Source of the DNA: an uncultured Myxococcaceae bacterium
GTDB lineage: Bacteria > Myxococcota_A > Polyangia > Polyangiales > Ga0077539
Reading direction: 5' to 3'
DNA: 64,000 nt
Assembly: GCA_945952225.1 (NCBI GenBank)
Contig: CAMFHP010000028.1
Coordinates: 18,689 to 82,688, forward strand
Made by a program: the position numbers and the translations under genes. Position 1 is the stretch's first letter; each line of letters starts with the position of its first letter. The notes below the pieces were generated by a model. That model searched no databases. It worked only from the letters and a program-made list of their open reading frames with translations, and was not told where the DNA came from. Shown here piece by piece: positions 42,328 to 55,110 of this stretch.

Positions 42328-43503
42328 CTACGCGGGGGGCGTGGAGTCGAGCGCGGCCTCGGCCGCCTCGGCCTCCTTCACGCGGCGTTCGAGCACGTCG
42401 GTGCCCAGGTAGCGGAAGATGTACGTGCCCCCCACGAACATGCAGAGAAAGAGCGCGAGGAGCCGCCAGAGCACCAGGTACGGGAGCTCATACACGCCCG
42501 TGACCCACGGCGACATGATGCGGTTCGAGCCCGTCTCGGCGATGCCCGACGCGCCGGGCGTGGGCGAGAGGTAGAGCGCGAAGTTCAAGAGCGCCTGCAC
42601 GAGGATCACCTGCACCACGGGCGGCCCGACGGTGACGTACTGCGAGGGCGTCGTCGGGATGCCGAGGCCGCGGAGGATGAAGTACGACACCGCGAAGCGC
42701 GCGCAGAAGAACCCGAAGGTGAGCAGCAGCGCCGCCGCCACCGCGTGCTTGCCCGAGCGCACGTAGACCATGAAGCCCTCGTGCACGCGGTCGACGCTCG
42801 CCACGAGCCGCGCCGTCGTCGCACCCGGCTTCGCCCACGGCGCATCGCGCAGCGACGCGAAGCGCTCGATGCGGGTCACCGCGCGGAGGAGCGACTGCGC
42901 GACGGGACCGAGCGCGCGTCCCGCGATGCCGAAGAGGCGCTTGAGCAGCGGCGGGTGCAGCACGCAGAGCATCAGCGCGACGAAGGCGCTGCCGAACACC
43001 GCCGCGCTGAACCCGAGGAGGTACTCGAACTGCTCGGCGCCGGGGAGCTGGAGGTGCCCCGTCATGCGCAGCGCGAGCATGGTCGAGGCCGTCACGAGAA
43101 AGAACGTGATGGTGCAGAAGGCCGTGAGGAGTTCCGCGGTCGCGATGGCGGCGAAGGGCATGCCGCCTTCGACGAGCACGGCGACCTGCGAGATGGGCGC
43201 GCCGAGCTGACCGGGGGTGATGCCGCCGACGAACATCAGCACGAACTCCGACGCGATGGCCGTGCGCGGCGTGAGCTGCGGGCAGAGCACGCGACCGAGC
43301 ACCCACATGCGAAGGCCGCCGCAGACGCCCTCCTGCAACGCGAGGAGCGCCGCCGCCGCGAGCCACCCCCAGTGCACGTGCTGGAGGCCCGCCGCGAGGT
43401 TGCCCTGCTGCTTCGAGATGGCGCGGTAGAGGATCGTCGCGAAGGTCACCAGCGTGATCGCGACCACGAGCTGGATGCCGCGGATGAGGGAGGCGCGGTT
43501 CAC
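42328..43503 (-). CDS. LPG-synthase TM-region (UPF0104/AglD2-like) protein
   Basis: A 391-aa membrane protein with eight or so spans of the PF03706 type, recognised by VGGITPGQLGAPISQVAVLV and the C-terminal SPTPGASGIAETGSN. Relatives are flippases or the membrane half of lysyl-PG synthase and act on polyprenyl-linked or phospholipid substrates. No synthase domain is fused. It starts 19 bp after the CDP-alcohol phosphotransferase gene, so both likely act on the same lipid. Confidence 0.85.
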   Translation of the reverse strand: MNRASLIRGIQLVVAITLVTFATILYRAISKQQGNLAAGLQHVHWGWLAAAALLALQEGVCGGLRMWVLGRVLCPQLTPRTAIASEFVLMFVGGITPGQLGAPISQVAVLVEGGMPFAAIATAELLTAFCTITFFLVTASTMLALRMTGHLQLPGAEQFEYLLGFSAAVFGSAFVALMLCVLHPPLLKRLFGIAGRALGPVAQSLLRAVTRIERFASLRDAPWAKPGATTARLVASVDRVHEGFMVYVRSGKHAVAAALLLTFGFFCARFAVSYFILRGLGIPTTPSQYVTVGPPVVQVILVQALLNFALYLSPTPGASGIAETGSNRIMSPWVTGVYELPYLVLWRLLALFLCMFVGGTYIFRYLGTDVLERRVKEAEAAEAALDSTPPA

Positions 43504-43522
43504 GGTGGAATGGGCGTGTCGC

Positions 43523-44545
43523 CTACGCGGCCTGACGGGCGGCGCCTTCGCGCTCCTCGATGCTCGCGATGCCCCTGCGCGCGGCCTGCACCGAGCACAC
43601 GGCGTAGCCCGCGCACACGAGGCCCGCGAGGCCCACGCCCTGCTCGGCGGTGAGCGTCACGCCCGCGTGGCGCAGCACGATGTAGCCCACCATCGAGGCG
43701 AGGCCCACGAGGAGCGCGGGCTCCACCTGCGCGGGCTCTCCCGCGAGGCGGCGCGAGAGCATGCGCGCGCCCCAGAACACGTTGACGGCCATCGCGATCG
43801 AGACCGCCGCGAGCGTCGAGAGCAGGTGCATGCAGCCCGCCGCGAGGATCGCGCCGTGCGTCGCGAGAAAGGCCAGCGCGGGCGTCACCGGACGCTTCGC
43901 AGCGGCCACACGTTGGATGCCGCGCACCATGCCGAAGACGATCGTCGCGAGGGGCCACACGTGGAGAAAATGCCAGAAGGTCACGGGCCCCACGTGGATG
44001 CGGTGGAGCACGTCGACGCCCATCACCGCGTCGAGCACCATGATGCCCGAGAGCACCATCACCGACTCGACCTGGTTGAGGAGTCCGAGGCGAAAGATGC
44101 CGGTCTCGGTCTGCTCCCAGCAGGTGAGCGAGGCCGCGCCGGGGATGATGATGCTCAGCACGATGGCCCACTCGTGCGACGAGTCGATCGCGAGCACCGT
44201 CATCAGCGCGATGTAGACCGTGTTGAGCACGTCGAGGCCGTGGTCGAGAAACTCGCCGAACGCGCTCGACTGCTTCGTGCGACGCGCGTGCGCGCCGTCG
44301 GCGTTGTCGGCCCAGTTGTAGAGCTGGAGCAGCAGCATCGACGCGATGAACACCCAGCCCTGGCGCGGTCGCAGGAACACCAGCAGCGCCACCGCCGCGA
44401 GGTTCACCACGTGGCCAAAGTGCGTGATCGTGTTCGGGTGCACGCGGGCCGGAATGAACGGCAGCGTGGGCTCGACCGCGAAGCGCTTGTAGTACGGCAG
44501 AAGGATCGATCGATCGTCTGCCTGATAGACCAGTGGCTTCTCCAT
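43523..44545 (-). CDS. CDP-alcohol phosphotransferase (ethanolamine/choline-type)
   Basis: A 340-aa membrane enzyme with the CDP-OH-P signature complete: D80-x2-D83-G84-x2-A87-R88-x8-G97-x3-D101-x3-D105. The spacing and HARRT...GEFLDHGLD wording resemble eukaryote-type choline/ethanolamine phosphotransferases rather than PgsA/PssA, and size (about 8-10 spans) fits. It transfers a phospho-alcohol from CDP-alcohol to a lipid. ATG 44545 is used; a longer frame open upstream is antisense-like and Arg-rich. Gap of 101 bp to the upstream gene. Confidence 0.88.
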   Translation of the reverse strand: MEKPLVYQADDRSILLPYYKRFAVEPTLPFIPARVHPNTITHFGHVVNLAAVALLVFLRPRQGWVFIASMLLLQLYNWADNADGAHARRTKQSSAFGEFLDHGLDVLNTVYIALMTVLAIDSSHEWAIVLSIIIPGAASLTCWEQTETGIFRLGLLNQVESVMVLSGIMVLDAVMGVDVLHRIHVGPVTFWHFLHVWPLATIVFGMVRGIQRVAAAKRPVTPALAFLATHGAILAAGCMHLLSTLAAVSIAMAVNVFWGARMLSRRLAGEPAQVEPALLVGLASMVGYIVLRHAGVTLTAEQGVGLAGLVCAGYAVCSVQAARRGIASIEEREGAARQAA

Positions 44546-44646
44546 CGCGCGCGGAGAATGCCCGTGCGCTCCGTGGGGCGCAACGTTGCGACGGGTGCGC
44601 ATCGCGCGTGGCAACCGCTGCGAAACGGGCTTCGCGCCGCGGGGCG

Positions 44647-45522
44647 CTACTCGGTCGCGAGGAGCGTGAAGCAGAACTGGCGGGCGCCCGCGTTGGCCGT
44701 CGTCACGCGCATCGTCGCGCGCGCAGGCCGCGCGGGAAGGTCGATGCGAAAGGGCGTGAGTCCCTTGCGGTTCGTCGCGGCCATCGTGCGAACGAGGGGC
44801 GGCGCGCCTTCGAGGAGCACTTCGAAGCGCAGGTCGACGGGCGATCCCTCGGGGTGGTAGCCGCCGTCGTCGATGCCGTAGGTGCCCACGAGCGCGCGCG
44901 CCGGCGGAAGGTTCGCGAAGTCGACGAGGAGGGCGCCGTCGGCCTGCGGGTGCGCGAAGATGCAGCGCTGCTCGACGCCGTCGAAGTGGTGGGGTTCGGC
45001 GACGAGGGAGTTCCATGGTGGTCCGTGGCACACGAGGCGTCCCGCATCGGGGGGACACGGCCCGTTGTCGACGCCGCCCTCGCGACGTGCGGAGACCCCA
45101 TCGCCGAGCGCGTCGAGCGCGTTCCACGTGACGCGCGAGAGGTGGCCCGCGGCGATCTCCCAGCGGCGCACGCGCACGTCGCCGTGAAAGGGCTCCGCGG
45201 CCCCGAGGCGCGCATAGAACGGCCCCAGCGCCGACTCGCGTGGCGCGAGCACATAGAGCCGCTGCACGCCCGTCAGGTCGTCGAGCGGAGGCACACCCCA
45301 CAGCGCCGGCGTGGGCCGCACCATCGACACGAGCTCGGGCGCCTCGTCGACCACCACCACCAGGTCGCGCGCGGTGCTCTCGCGACGGATCACCCGCGCG
45401 AGCGCGCGCCGCGTGTCGCCCTTCGCGCGCGCCGCTTCGAGCACGCCGAACGAGGCCGCGAGCGCGAGCACCGAGGCCCCGAGCCACGCGAGGTCGCGCA
45501 TCGTGGTCGAGCGGTCGCTCAC
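44647..45522 (-). CDS. Membrane-anchored protein of the surface cluster
   Basis: A 291-aa protein with one N-terminal hydrophobic span (LAWLGASVLALAASFGVLEA) and a large extracytoplasmic part: LVVVVDEAPELVSMV and an NGPCPPDAGRLVCHGPPWNSL segment, plus a C-terminal beta-rich domain (RPARATMRVTTANAGARQFCFTLL). No family is recognised. The start GTG 45522 overlaps the asnB stop as GTGA, so translation is coupled; ATG 45501 also possible. Its company suggests a role in surface-polymer assembly. Confidence 0.7.
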   Translation of the reverse strand: MSDRSTTMRDLAWLGASVLALAASFGVLEAARAKGDTRRALARVIRRESTARDLVVVVDEAPELVSMVRPTPALWGVPPLDDLTGVQRLYVLAPRESALGPFYARLGAAEPFHGDVRVRRWEIAAGHLSRVTWNALDALGDGVSARREGGVDNGPCPPDAGRLVCHGPPWNSLVAEPHHFDGVEQRCIFAHPQADGALLVDFANLPPARALVGTYGIDDGGYHPEGSPVDLRFEVLLEGAPPLVRTMAATNRKGLTPFRIDLPARPARATMRVTTANAGARQFCFTLLATE

Positions 45523-47414
45523 GGCGCCTCCAGCCAGCGCGTGCGCCAGTGTTCGAGCACGAGGAGGGTGTAGAGCGCCTTGCGGTGGTCGGCCGTGCCC
45601 GCGAGGTGCTCGTCGAGCCAGCGGGCGACCGGCGCGGGGGCGAACCAGCCGTGCGACGCGAGGCGCGCGGGCGAGAGCGTGTCGGTGAGCATCGCGCGCA
45701 GCGGTCCGCGGAGCCACTGACCGACGGGCGCGCCGAAGCCCTTCTTGGGGCGCTCGATGATCGAGGCGGGCACGAGCGGGCGCAGCGCCTCGCGGAGGAT
45801 GCGCTTGGTCACCCCCGCGCGGATGCGGAACTCCGGTGCGAGCGCGAGGCAGAACTCCACCACCTCGGTGTCGAGCAGCGGCGCGCGCGCTTCGAGCGAC
45901 ACGCGCATCGTCGCGCGGTCGACCTTCTGGAGCACGCCCTCGCCGAGGTACACGCCGAGGTAGAACGCCGTCGCCGCGTCGAAGTCCGAGACCGTTCCTT
46001 CGGCCGACGCATGGGCCGCGTCGAGCGCGTGCGAGACACCCTCACGGAGCGCAGGGCCGAGGAGCGACGGCAGCGCGTCGGGGTCCACCGCGGAGAGCCA
46101 TCGCGCGTGACGTTCGGCGCCGCGCGCGCCCACGCCCAGCGACATCTGCCGGAGCTTGAAGCCCAGCGAGAAGTTGGCATCGGAGCGCGGCGCCATCGAG
46201 GCCGCGAAGCCCAGCGCGCGTGCGGCGAGCGCCGAGGGAGGCAGCGCGCCGAGCACCTCGTCGGCCACGAAGGTGGGGTAGCCCGCGAGCGTCTCGTCGC
46301 CGCCGTCACCGCCGAGGGCCACGGTCACGTGCCGTCGCGCGAGGCGTGCGAGCAGCGACGTCGGCAGGATCGACGAGTCGGCGTGGGGCTCGTCGAGCAT
46401 GTCGAGCGTGGGCACCACGAGGTCGAGAAGCGCCGATGGCGCGAGCACCTCGGTGTGGTGGTCGGTGCCGAGGTGACGCGCGACGAGGGCCGCGTGCTCG
46501 CTCTCGTCGAAGCTCGGGTCTTCGAAGCCGATGGCGAAGGTCTTCACCCGCGCGTGACGCCGCGCCGCGAGGGCCGCGATGAAGCTCGAATCGAGGCCGC
46601 CGGAGAGAAAGACCCCCACGGGCACATCGGCGACGAGGCGTCGCTCCACCGCGCGTGCGACGCGGGCGGTGAGCTCCTGCGTGAGCTCGCGGAGGTCGCC
46701 GCGCATCTGCATGCCGAAGCGCGGGCGGTACCAGCGCTCGATGCGGAGCCCTTCGCGCTCGCTCCACGTGGCGCGCTCGCCGGGCCCGAGCTTGCGCACG
46801 TTGGCGAGGATCGATCGCGGCGCGGGCACGGCCTCGTGCACGAGGTACTGGGCCACCGCCGCGGGATCGATCGCGCGCTCGGCGCGCACGCGGGGGTGAC
46901 GGAGAAGCGCGCGAAGCTCGCTCGCGAAGACGACGCCGTCGGGCGCGTCGGGGCCGCCGAGGGGCGCGTAGTAGAGCGGCTTCTTGCCGAAGCGGTCGCG
47001 CGCGAGGAGGAGGCTTCGATCGCGCACGTTCCAGTACGCGAAGGCCATCATGCCGTGGAGGCGCTGGAGCGCGTCGGGGCCCCATCGGCGCAGCGCGAGG
47101 AGCAGCACCTCGGTGTCGCTGCGCGAGGTGAAGCGCTCACCCTGCGCTTCGAGCGCGGCGCGCGCGTCGGCGAAGTCGTAGATCTCGCCGTTGAACGCGA
47201 GGGCCGCGTCGCCCTCGACGGTGACCATGGGCTGCGCGCCCGCGGGCGAGAGGTCGACGATCGCGAGACGACGGTGACCGAGGCCGCAGCCGTCGGTGAT
47301 CCACACGCCGTCGCCGTCGGGCCCGCGGTGCGCGAGCGTGTCGGTCATCGACCGGAGCGTCGCGTCGTCGGGGCGCTCGCCGCGAGGGAGCGCGATGCCG
47401 GTGATGCCGCACAT
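45519..47414 (-). CDS. asnB: Asparagine synthase (glutamine-hydrolysing)
   Basis: A 631-aa two-domain enzyme. The N-terminal glutaminase starts MCGITGIALP with nucleophile C2, and has HRRLAIVDLSPAGAQPM and FNGEIYDF. The synthetase part has the PP-loop GVFLSGGLDSS and GGDGGDETLAGYP. It makes Asn from Asp, or amidates sugar carboxylates in surface clusters, which is common when next to glycosyltransferases. Gap of 16 bp after the GT2 gene. Confidence 0.92.
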   Translation of the reverse strand: MCGITGIALPRGERPDDATLRSMTDTLAHRGPDGDGVWITDGCGLGHRRLAIVDLSPAGAQPMVTVEGDAALAFNGEIYDFADARAALEAQGERFTSRSDTEVLLLALRRWGPDALQRLHGMMAFAYWNVRDRSLLLARDRFGKKPLYYAPLGGPDAPDGVVFASELRALLRHPRVRAERAIDPAAVAQYLVHEAVPAPRSILANVRKLGPGERATWSEREGLRIERWYRPRFGMQMRGDLRELTQELTARVARAVERRLVADVPVGVFLSGGLDSSFIAALAARRHARVKTFAIGFEDPSFDESEHAALVARHLGTDHHTEVLAPSALLDLVVPTLDMLDEPHADSSILPTSLLARLARRHVTVALGGDGGDETLAGYPTFVADEVLGALPPSALAARALGFAASMAPRSDANFSLGFKLRQMSLGVGARGAERHARWLSAVDPDALPSLLGPALREGVSHALDAAHASAEGTVSDFDAATAFYLGVYLGEGVLQKVDRATMRVSLEARAPLLDTEVVEFCLALAPEFRIRAGVTKRILREALRPLVPASIIERPKKGFGAPVGQWLRGPLRAMLTDTLSPARLASHGWFAPAPVARWLDEHLAGTADHRKALYTLLVLEHWRTRWLEAP

Positions 47415-47430
47415 GAGACGCGCCCGACGC

Positions 47431-48468
47431 CTACGCCTGCGGGGCTCCGGTGAAGTTCACCTTGTCGCCCACGAGGTACGTCTTCTTGCCCTGCGACTCG
47501 TGGTACGTGCGAATGAGAATCTCGCCGAGAAGACCCATCAGCAGCAGCTGCACGCCGATGGAGAAGAGGAACACCGCGAGCAGCAGCAGCGTCACGGGCT
47601 GCACCCACTCGCCCGGTCGATCGAGCACGTGGCCCTTCACGAACTGCGCGAGCCACACGAAGGCCGAGAGCAGTCCGCCCGTGCAGAGCGCGAGCGCGGG
47701 CTTGCCGAAGAAGTAGATGGGCTTGGTGCTGTAGCCGCCGAGAAAGGTCACCGTGAGCAGGTCGAGGAGCACCTTGAACACGCGGCCCAGGCCGTACTTG
47801 CTCACGCCCGCGCGACGGGGATGGTGCGTGACCTCCATCTCGGTCACGCGCGCGCCGGCCCAGCTCGCGTACACCGGAATGAACCGGTGCATCTCACCGT
47901 AGAGCCCGTACGGTTCGAGCACCCAGCGGCGGTAGGCCTTGAGGGTGCAGCCGTAGTCGTGGATGCGAACGCCCGACACGCGGCCGATGAGCCAGTTGGC
48001 GATCACGCTCGGGAGCCTGCGCGTGACGGCCTTGTCCTTGCGGTCGCGACGCCAGCCCGACACCACGTCGAAGCCCTCGTCGAGGCGCTTGAGGAGCAGC
48101 GGAATGTCCTTCGGGTCGTTCTGCAGGTCGGCGTCGAGGGCGACGATGATCGGCGCGCGCGAGTGGTCGATGCCCGCGGCGATCGCAGCGGTCTGACCGA
48201 AGTTCCTGCGGAAGCGCACCACGCGGAGCCACGGGCGCACGGCGGCGGCCTCACGGAGCTGCGCGAAGGAGCGGTCGCGGGAGCCGTCGTCGACGAGCAC
48301 CGCTTCGACGGGCTGCGGCAGCGCGGTGATCGCGTGGTCGAGCGCGTCGAAGAGCGCCGGGAGCGACTCCTCTTCGTTGTAGACGGGGATCACCAGGCTG
48401 ACCGCGGGGATCGCGTCGGCCGAGGCGCTGCGTGCGGGAAGGGAAGGATCCGAAGGCACGCGCGCCAT
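47431..48468 (-). CDS. GT2 glycosyltransferase with C-terminal TM pair
   Basis: A 345-aa enzyme of the DPM/GtrB-ArnC type: SLVIPVYNEEESLP, VLVDDGSRDRS, and VALDADLQNDPKD form the nucleotide-sugar site, and two C-terminal hydrophobic helices (LALCTGGLLSAFVWLAQFV, TLLLLAVFLFSIGVQLLLMG) anchor it. It likely transfers a sugar to polyprenyl phosphate. It heads the run GT2-asnB-membrane protein-CDP-alcohol phosphotransferase-flippase-like gene. Confidence 0.9.
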   Translation of the reverse strand: MARVPSDPSLPARSASADAIPAVSLVIPVYNEEESLPALFDALDHAITALPQPVEAVLVDDGSRDRSFAQLREAAAVRPWLRVVRFRRNFGQTAAIAAGIDHSRAPIIVALDADLQNDPKDIPLLLKRLDEGFDVVSGWRRDRKDKAVTRRLPSVIANWLIGRVSGVRIHDYGCTLKAYRRWVLEPYGLYGEMHRFIPVYASWAGARVTEMEVTHHPRRAGVSKYGLGRVFKVLLDLLTVTFLGGYSTKPIYFFGKPALALCTGGLLSAFVWLAQFVKGHVLDRPGEWVQPVTLLLLAVFLFSIGVQLLLMGLLGEILIRTYHESQGKKTYLVGDKVNFTGAPQA

Positions 48469-48506
48469 GTATCACAGCGCGCGCAGGGAGTGGAAAGGGA
48501 CAGCGA

Positions 48507-49589
48507 TCAGTTGCTGCCGCACATGCCCATCTGGGCGCCGGCCACGGGCGCCGCGGCGATGACCGCGCGCACCGTCTGGAAGCCGAGACCGAGCGAGATG
48601 CCGCCGTTGGGCGCCGTGCAGCCCATCGCGTTGCCGGCCGGGTCCTGGATGTCGACGAGGCTCTGGAGCACCGTCTGCACCGTGCTCGCGGGGATGCCCG
48701 CGGGGAGCAGCGCGCCGAGCATCGACGACAGCGGGCCGAGCTGCGCGTAGCCGCCGAGGTTGCCGTTCGAACCGCGGTCCGCCGTCATGTCGACGCGGAG
48801 CTGGGTCTTGAAGAGACCGAGCGGGATGTTCATGCCCTGCACCGGCAGCGTGAACGTGAAGTTCGCCGTGCCAGTCGCCGCGGGGGGCGACACGCGCAGG
48901 CGGCCGTTCACGATCGAGCCCGGCGAGCTGAAGATCGCCGTCGAGAGATCGCCCGCGGTGCGGAGCGACGCGTTGTCGACCGCGTACATCTGGCCAGGCA
49001 TGCCGATGTTCGAGCAGCTCGAGAACATCGGGCGGCCCACGGGGTACACGAGCACGTTCACGCTGCTGTCGTTGAGCGTCGGACCCGGCGTGCCGTTGAC
49101 GCCCGTCACGCGCACGAGGATGGCGACCTTGCCCTGCGCCACGGCGTCGTTGAGCGACGCGCGCACGTCGGTGCCGAAGCCCATGACGGTCGCCGCGATC
49201 TCGGGGAGCTGGTTGTCGACGCCGCCCTGGCACGACGCGCCGCCGCGGGCCGTACCCGCCGCGCAGGTGCCGGTGTTCTGATCGGTGTCGAGGGTCGAGA
49301 AGAAGTCCGCGTGGCTGCACGCCGCGTTGCCGCGGGTCATCGCGTCGGCCGGGGTCGACTTGAGGCCGTCGAGGTCGAAGCCCGCCACGCCCTGCGCGTG
49401 CGTCGCCGGGGCCGGGGCCGCGCCGCCGGTGCCCTGGTCGATCGTGATGCCGCTGATCACGTAGTCGAAGGTCTGCGCGGGCGCCGGAGTGGTGCCGCCA
49501 CCGCTCGCGTCGTCGCCGCCACAGCCCGTGAGGAGGCCCATCGAAACCGTAAGAATGCCCGCAGTAAGAATCGTGCTCGTGCGCTTCAT
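48507..49589 (-). CDS. Lipoprotein of unknown family
   Basis: A 360-aa lipoprotein: lipobox LLTGC (C22) followed by GGDDASGGG, a linker, and a large, mostly beta domain with CSHADFFSTLDTDQN, DSSVNVLVYPVGRPM and a pair of late Cys residues. It ends GMCGSN. No domain recognised. GGAG lies 10 nt before ATG 49589. Its 260-bp upstream region separates it from the divergent dnaE. Confidence 0.8.
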   Translation of the reverse strand: MKRTSTILTAGILTVSMGLLTGCGGDDASGGGTTPAPAQTFDYVISGITIDQGTGGAAPAPATHAQGVAGFDLDGLKSTPADAMTRGNAACSHADFFSTLDTDQNTGTCAAGTARGGASCQGGVDNQLPEIAATVMGFGTDVRASLNDAVAQGKVAILVRVTGVNGTPGPTLNDSSVNVLVYPVGRPMFSSCSNIGMPGQMYAVDNASLRTAGDLSTAIFSSPGSIVNGRLRVSPPAATGTANFTFTLPVQGMNIPLGLFKTQLRVDMTADRGSNGNLGGYAQLGPLSSMLGALLPAGIPASTVQTVLQSLVDIQDPAGNAMGCTAPNGGISLGLGFQTVRAVIAAAPVAGAQMGMCGSN

Positions 49590-49848
49590 CGTGGCGTGTC
49601 TCCTTCGTCGACCGTCGTGGGTGCGAGAACGGTGTGGAATCGGTGTCGGGACCCTCAACGGCGCCGCGTGCCAGTGCCCGCCGCAGCGCCCGTCTCGTCC
49701 TGCGAGGGGAGGGGTTAACATTGCTCGCGCAGCGCTTTCAACACTTCGTGGGGTGACATCGCCTCTCGCACCGCGATGACGCGATGTGCCATTCCCCGCG
49801 GCCGAGAAGGTGCGGCGCGAAGGTGCGGTGTGCTACGCGCCGCGGGCG

Positions 49849-53508
<3,660 letters not shown>

Positions 53509-53513
53509 TCGCC

Positions 53514-53530
53514 GCGCGTTCTTCACGCGC
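53514..53530 (+). terminator. Possible dnaE terminator hairpin
   Basis: GCGCGT-tcttc-ACGCGC, 6-bp stem, begins 5 bp after the dnaE stop. Short, no T-tract. Confidence 0.35.
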
Positions 53531-53630
53531 GCCTTCGTCTCGCTCCCCACGCAACACACCGCATCGCGCGGGGCCTTCACGGGCCCTGCGAGTGCGTCGT
53601 CGTGCGTGCGAAAAATCGCTGCACGAAATT

Positions 53631-53639
53631 TTGTCCACA
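53631..53639 (+). promoter_or_regulatory. Single DnaA-box-like 9-mer (TTGTCCACA)
   Basis: TTGTCCACA matches the GC-organism variant of the DnaA box and sits in a short AT-rich stretch (aaaaatcg...gaaatt) 57 bp upstream of the ParA start. One box does not make an origin; it might regulate the par genes. Confidence 0.35.
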
Positions 53640-53695
53640 GGTCGCGCTCACGTAGAGGAGTTCACCGAATCGACCACTTCACGAAGGACTTCGCG

Positions 53696-54775
53696 ATGAC
53701 GGCAGCCCGATCCTGCACCGTGTGCAACAAGAGCTTCGAGGTGCGGTTCCGCTTTCAGATCGACGAGAGCGCGACCGGCACGAACTTCTTCTGCTCGCAG
53801 CGATGCCAGCAGACGCACGTGCGCGGCACGGGCGCCGACAAGCACGCGTGCTCCATCTGCAAGAAGGAGTTCTCGCTGGAGTACACCTGGCAGGTGTCGG
53901 TGAGCGACGCGGGCACCCGCTACGCGTGCAGCGAGGCCTGCCGCGGACGCATCACCCGCGCGACCACGCAGCGCGCGCCGCGTCGCATCGCGGTGTTCAA
54001 CCACAAGGGCGGCACGGGCAAGACCACCACGTCGATCAACGTGGCCGCGGGGCTCGCCGAGGCGGGCATGAAGGTGCTGCTCGTCGACGTCGATCCGCAG
54101 GGCAACGTGGGCGTCTCGCTCGGCGTGCGCGGCGACGCCTCGCTCTACCACGTGCTGGTGCTCGGAACCGATCCGCGCGAGGTGGCCATCCCCGTGCGCT
54201 CGAACCTCGACATCATCACGTCGAACGAGTCGCTCGCGGCGGCGGAGCTGTACCTCGCGGCGCGTCCGAACCGTGACCGCGTGCTGCGCGAGCGCATGGC
54301 CGGCGCCGACGGCTACGACGCCATCGTGCTCGACTGCTCGCCGTCGCTCTCGCTGCTGAACCAGAACGCGCTCTGCTACGCCGACAGCGTGCTGATCCCC
54401 GTGTCGTGCGACTACCTCGCGCTCGTGGGCGTGAAGCAGTGCGTGCGAACGCTCAAGGGCGTGCACGAGCACCTGAAGCATCCGGTGCACATTCTCGGCG
54501 TGGTGCCGACCTTCTACGACGCGCGCCACAAGCTCGCGAAGGAGGTCACCGACACGCTGAAGCAGAAGTTCGGCGACCTCTGCATGGCGCCCATTCGCGC
54601 CAACATGAAGCTCCGCGAGGCCCCCGCGGCCAAGCAGACGATCTTCGAGTACGCGCCCGACTCGAACGGCGCCGAGGACTACCGCGAGGTGGTCAAGACG
54701 GTGCTGGCCGCCACGCGGCAGGGCGTACGTGCGAAGCCCGCCGCCGAAGCTGCGGCGCAGATGGAGGCGGTGTGA
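53696..54775 (+). CDS. ParA-family ATPase with two N-terminal zinc fingers
   Basis: A 359-aa protein. Two treble-clef-type C4 fingers are seen: C7-x2-C10...C33-x3-C37 and C52-x2-C55...C78-x3-C82, each with an F/Y-C-S-x2-C closing turn. The ParA/MinD ATPase follows: deviant Walker A KGGTGKT (104-110, K109), switch DVDPQGN and VLDCSPSLSLLNQNAL. The domain sits on a DNA/nucleoid-partition class with a small RHH partner encoded 1 bp later (TGATG). AAGGA lies 7 nt upstream of ATG 53696. Canonical chromosomal Soj lacks fingers, so these may provide cargo or DNA recognition (inference). Confidence 0.85.
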   Translation: MTAARSCTVCNKSFEVRFRFQIDESATGTNFFCSQRCQQTHVRGTGADKHACSICKKEFSLEYTWQVSVSDAGTRYACSEACRGRITRATTQRAPRRIAVFNHKGGTGKTTTSINVAAGLAEAGMKVLLVDVDPQGNVGVSLGVRGDASLYHVLVLGTDPREVAIPVRSNLDIITSNESLAAAELYLAARPNRDRVLRERMAGADGYDAIVLDCSPSLSLLNQNALCYADSVLIPVSCDYLALVGVKQCVRTLKGVHEHLKHPVHILGVVPTFYDARHKLAKEVTDTLKQKFGDLCMAPIRANMKLREAPAAKQTIFEYAPDSNGAEDYREVVKTVLAATRQGVRAKPAAEAAAQMEAV

Positions 54776-55107
54776 TGGCAGTGAACACGCGAAGCAGCGT
54801 CGAGCGCGTGCTCGACGACGATGTGGCCGATGTGCTGCGAGAGACCTTCTTCGCGGCCGACGTTCCGATCGCAGAGTCGGTGGGCGACGGGCGCAAGCGT
54901 CCGGGGCCCGTGCGCGCGACGGACGCGAAGCCGCGGCCCGACCACTACAAGGTCATCTGCATCTCGCTCTACAACGAAGACCTCGAGCGCCTCGACGACA
55001 CCGTGAAGGAGCTCAAGCGTCGCGGGTTCACGAAGGCGAGCCGCTCGTCGGTGCTCCGCGCGGCGATGATGCAGCTCGACCTGACGAAGATTCCCCGCGG
55101 GATCTGA
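54775..55107 (+). CDS. Ribbon-helix-helix partner of the ParA-like ATPase
   Basis: A 110-aa protein; the last 55 residues (YKVICISLYNEDLERLDD...RGFTKASRSSVLRAAMMQL) match a ribbon-helix-helix DNA-binding fold. The first 55 residues are acidic then basic and likely disordered, where type Ib partition proteins contact ParA. Start and stop share TGATG with the ATPase gene, so a coupled pair. It likely binds centromere-like sites and autoregulates the promoter upstream; no iterons were seen there. Confidence 0.75.
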   Translation: MAVNTRSSVERVLDDDVADVLRETFFAADVPIAESVGDGRKRPGPVRATDAKPRPDHYKVICISLYNEDLERLDDTVKELKRRGFTKASRSSVLRAAMMQLDLTKIPRGI

Positions 55108-55110
55108 CCG

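Noticed and set aside
36946..43653. 2235-residue plus-strand frame
   Set aside because: Lies opposite six recognisable minus-strand genes and is Arg/His/Glu-rich nonsense.
43523..45487. Single 654-residue protein starting at 45487
   Set aside because: The first 314 codons are antisense-like and overlap the membrane-anchored protein gene; the CDP-alcohol phosphotransferase starts at ATG 44545.
53696..54775. Canonical chromosomal ParA/Soj
   Set aside because: Two N-terminal zinc fingers and an RHH partner instead of a large ParB.
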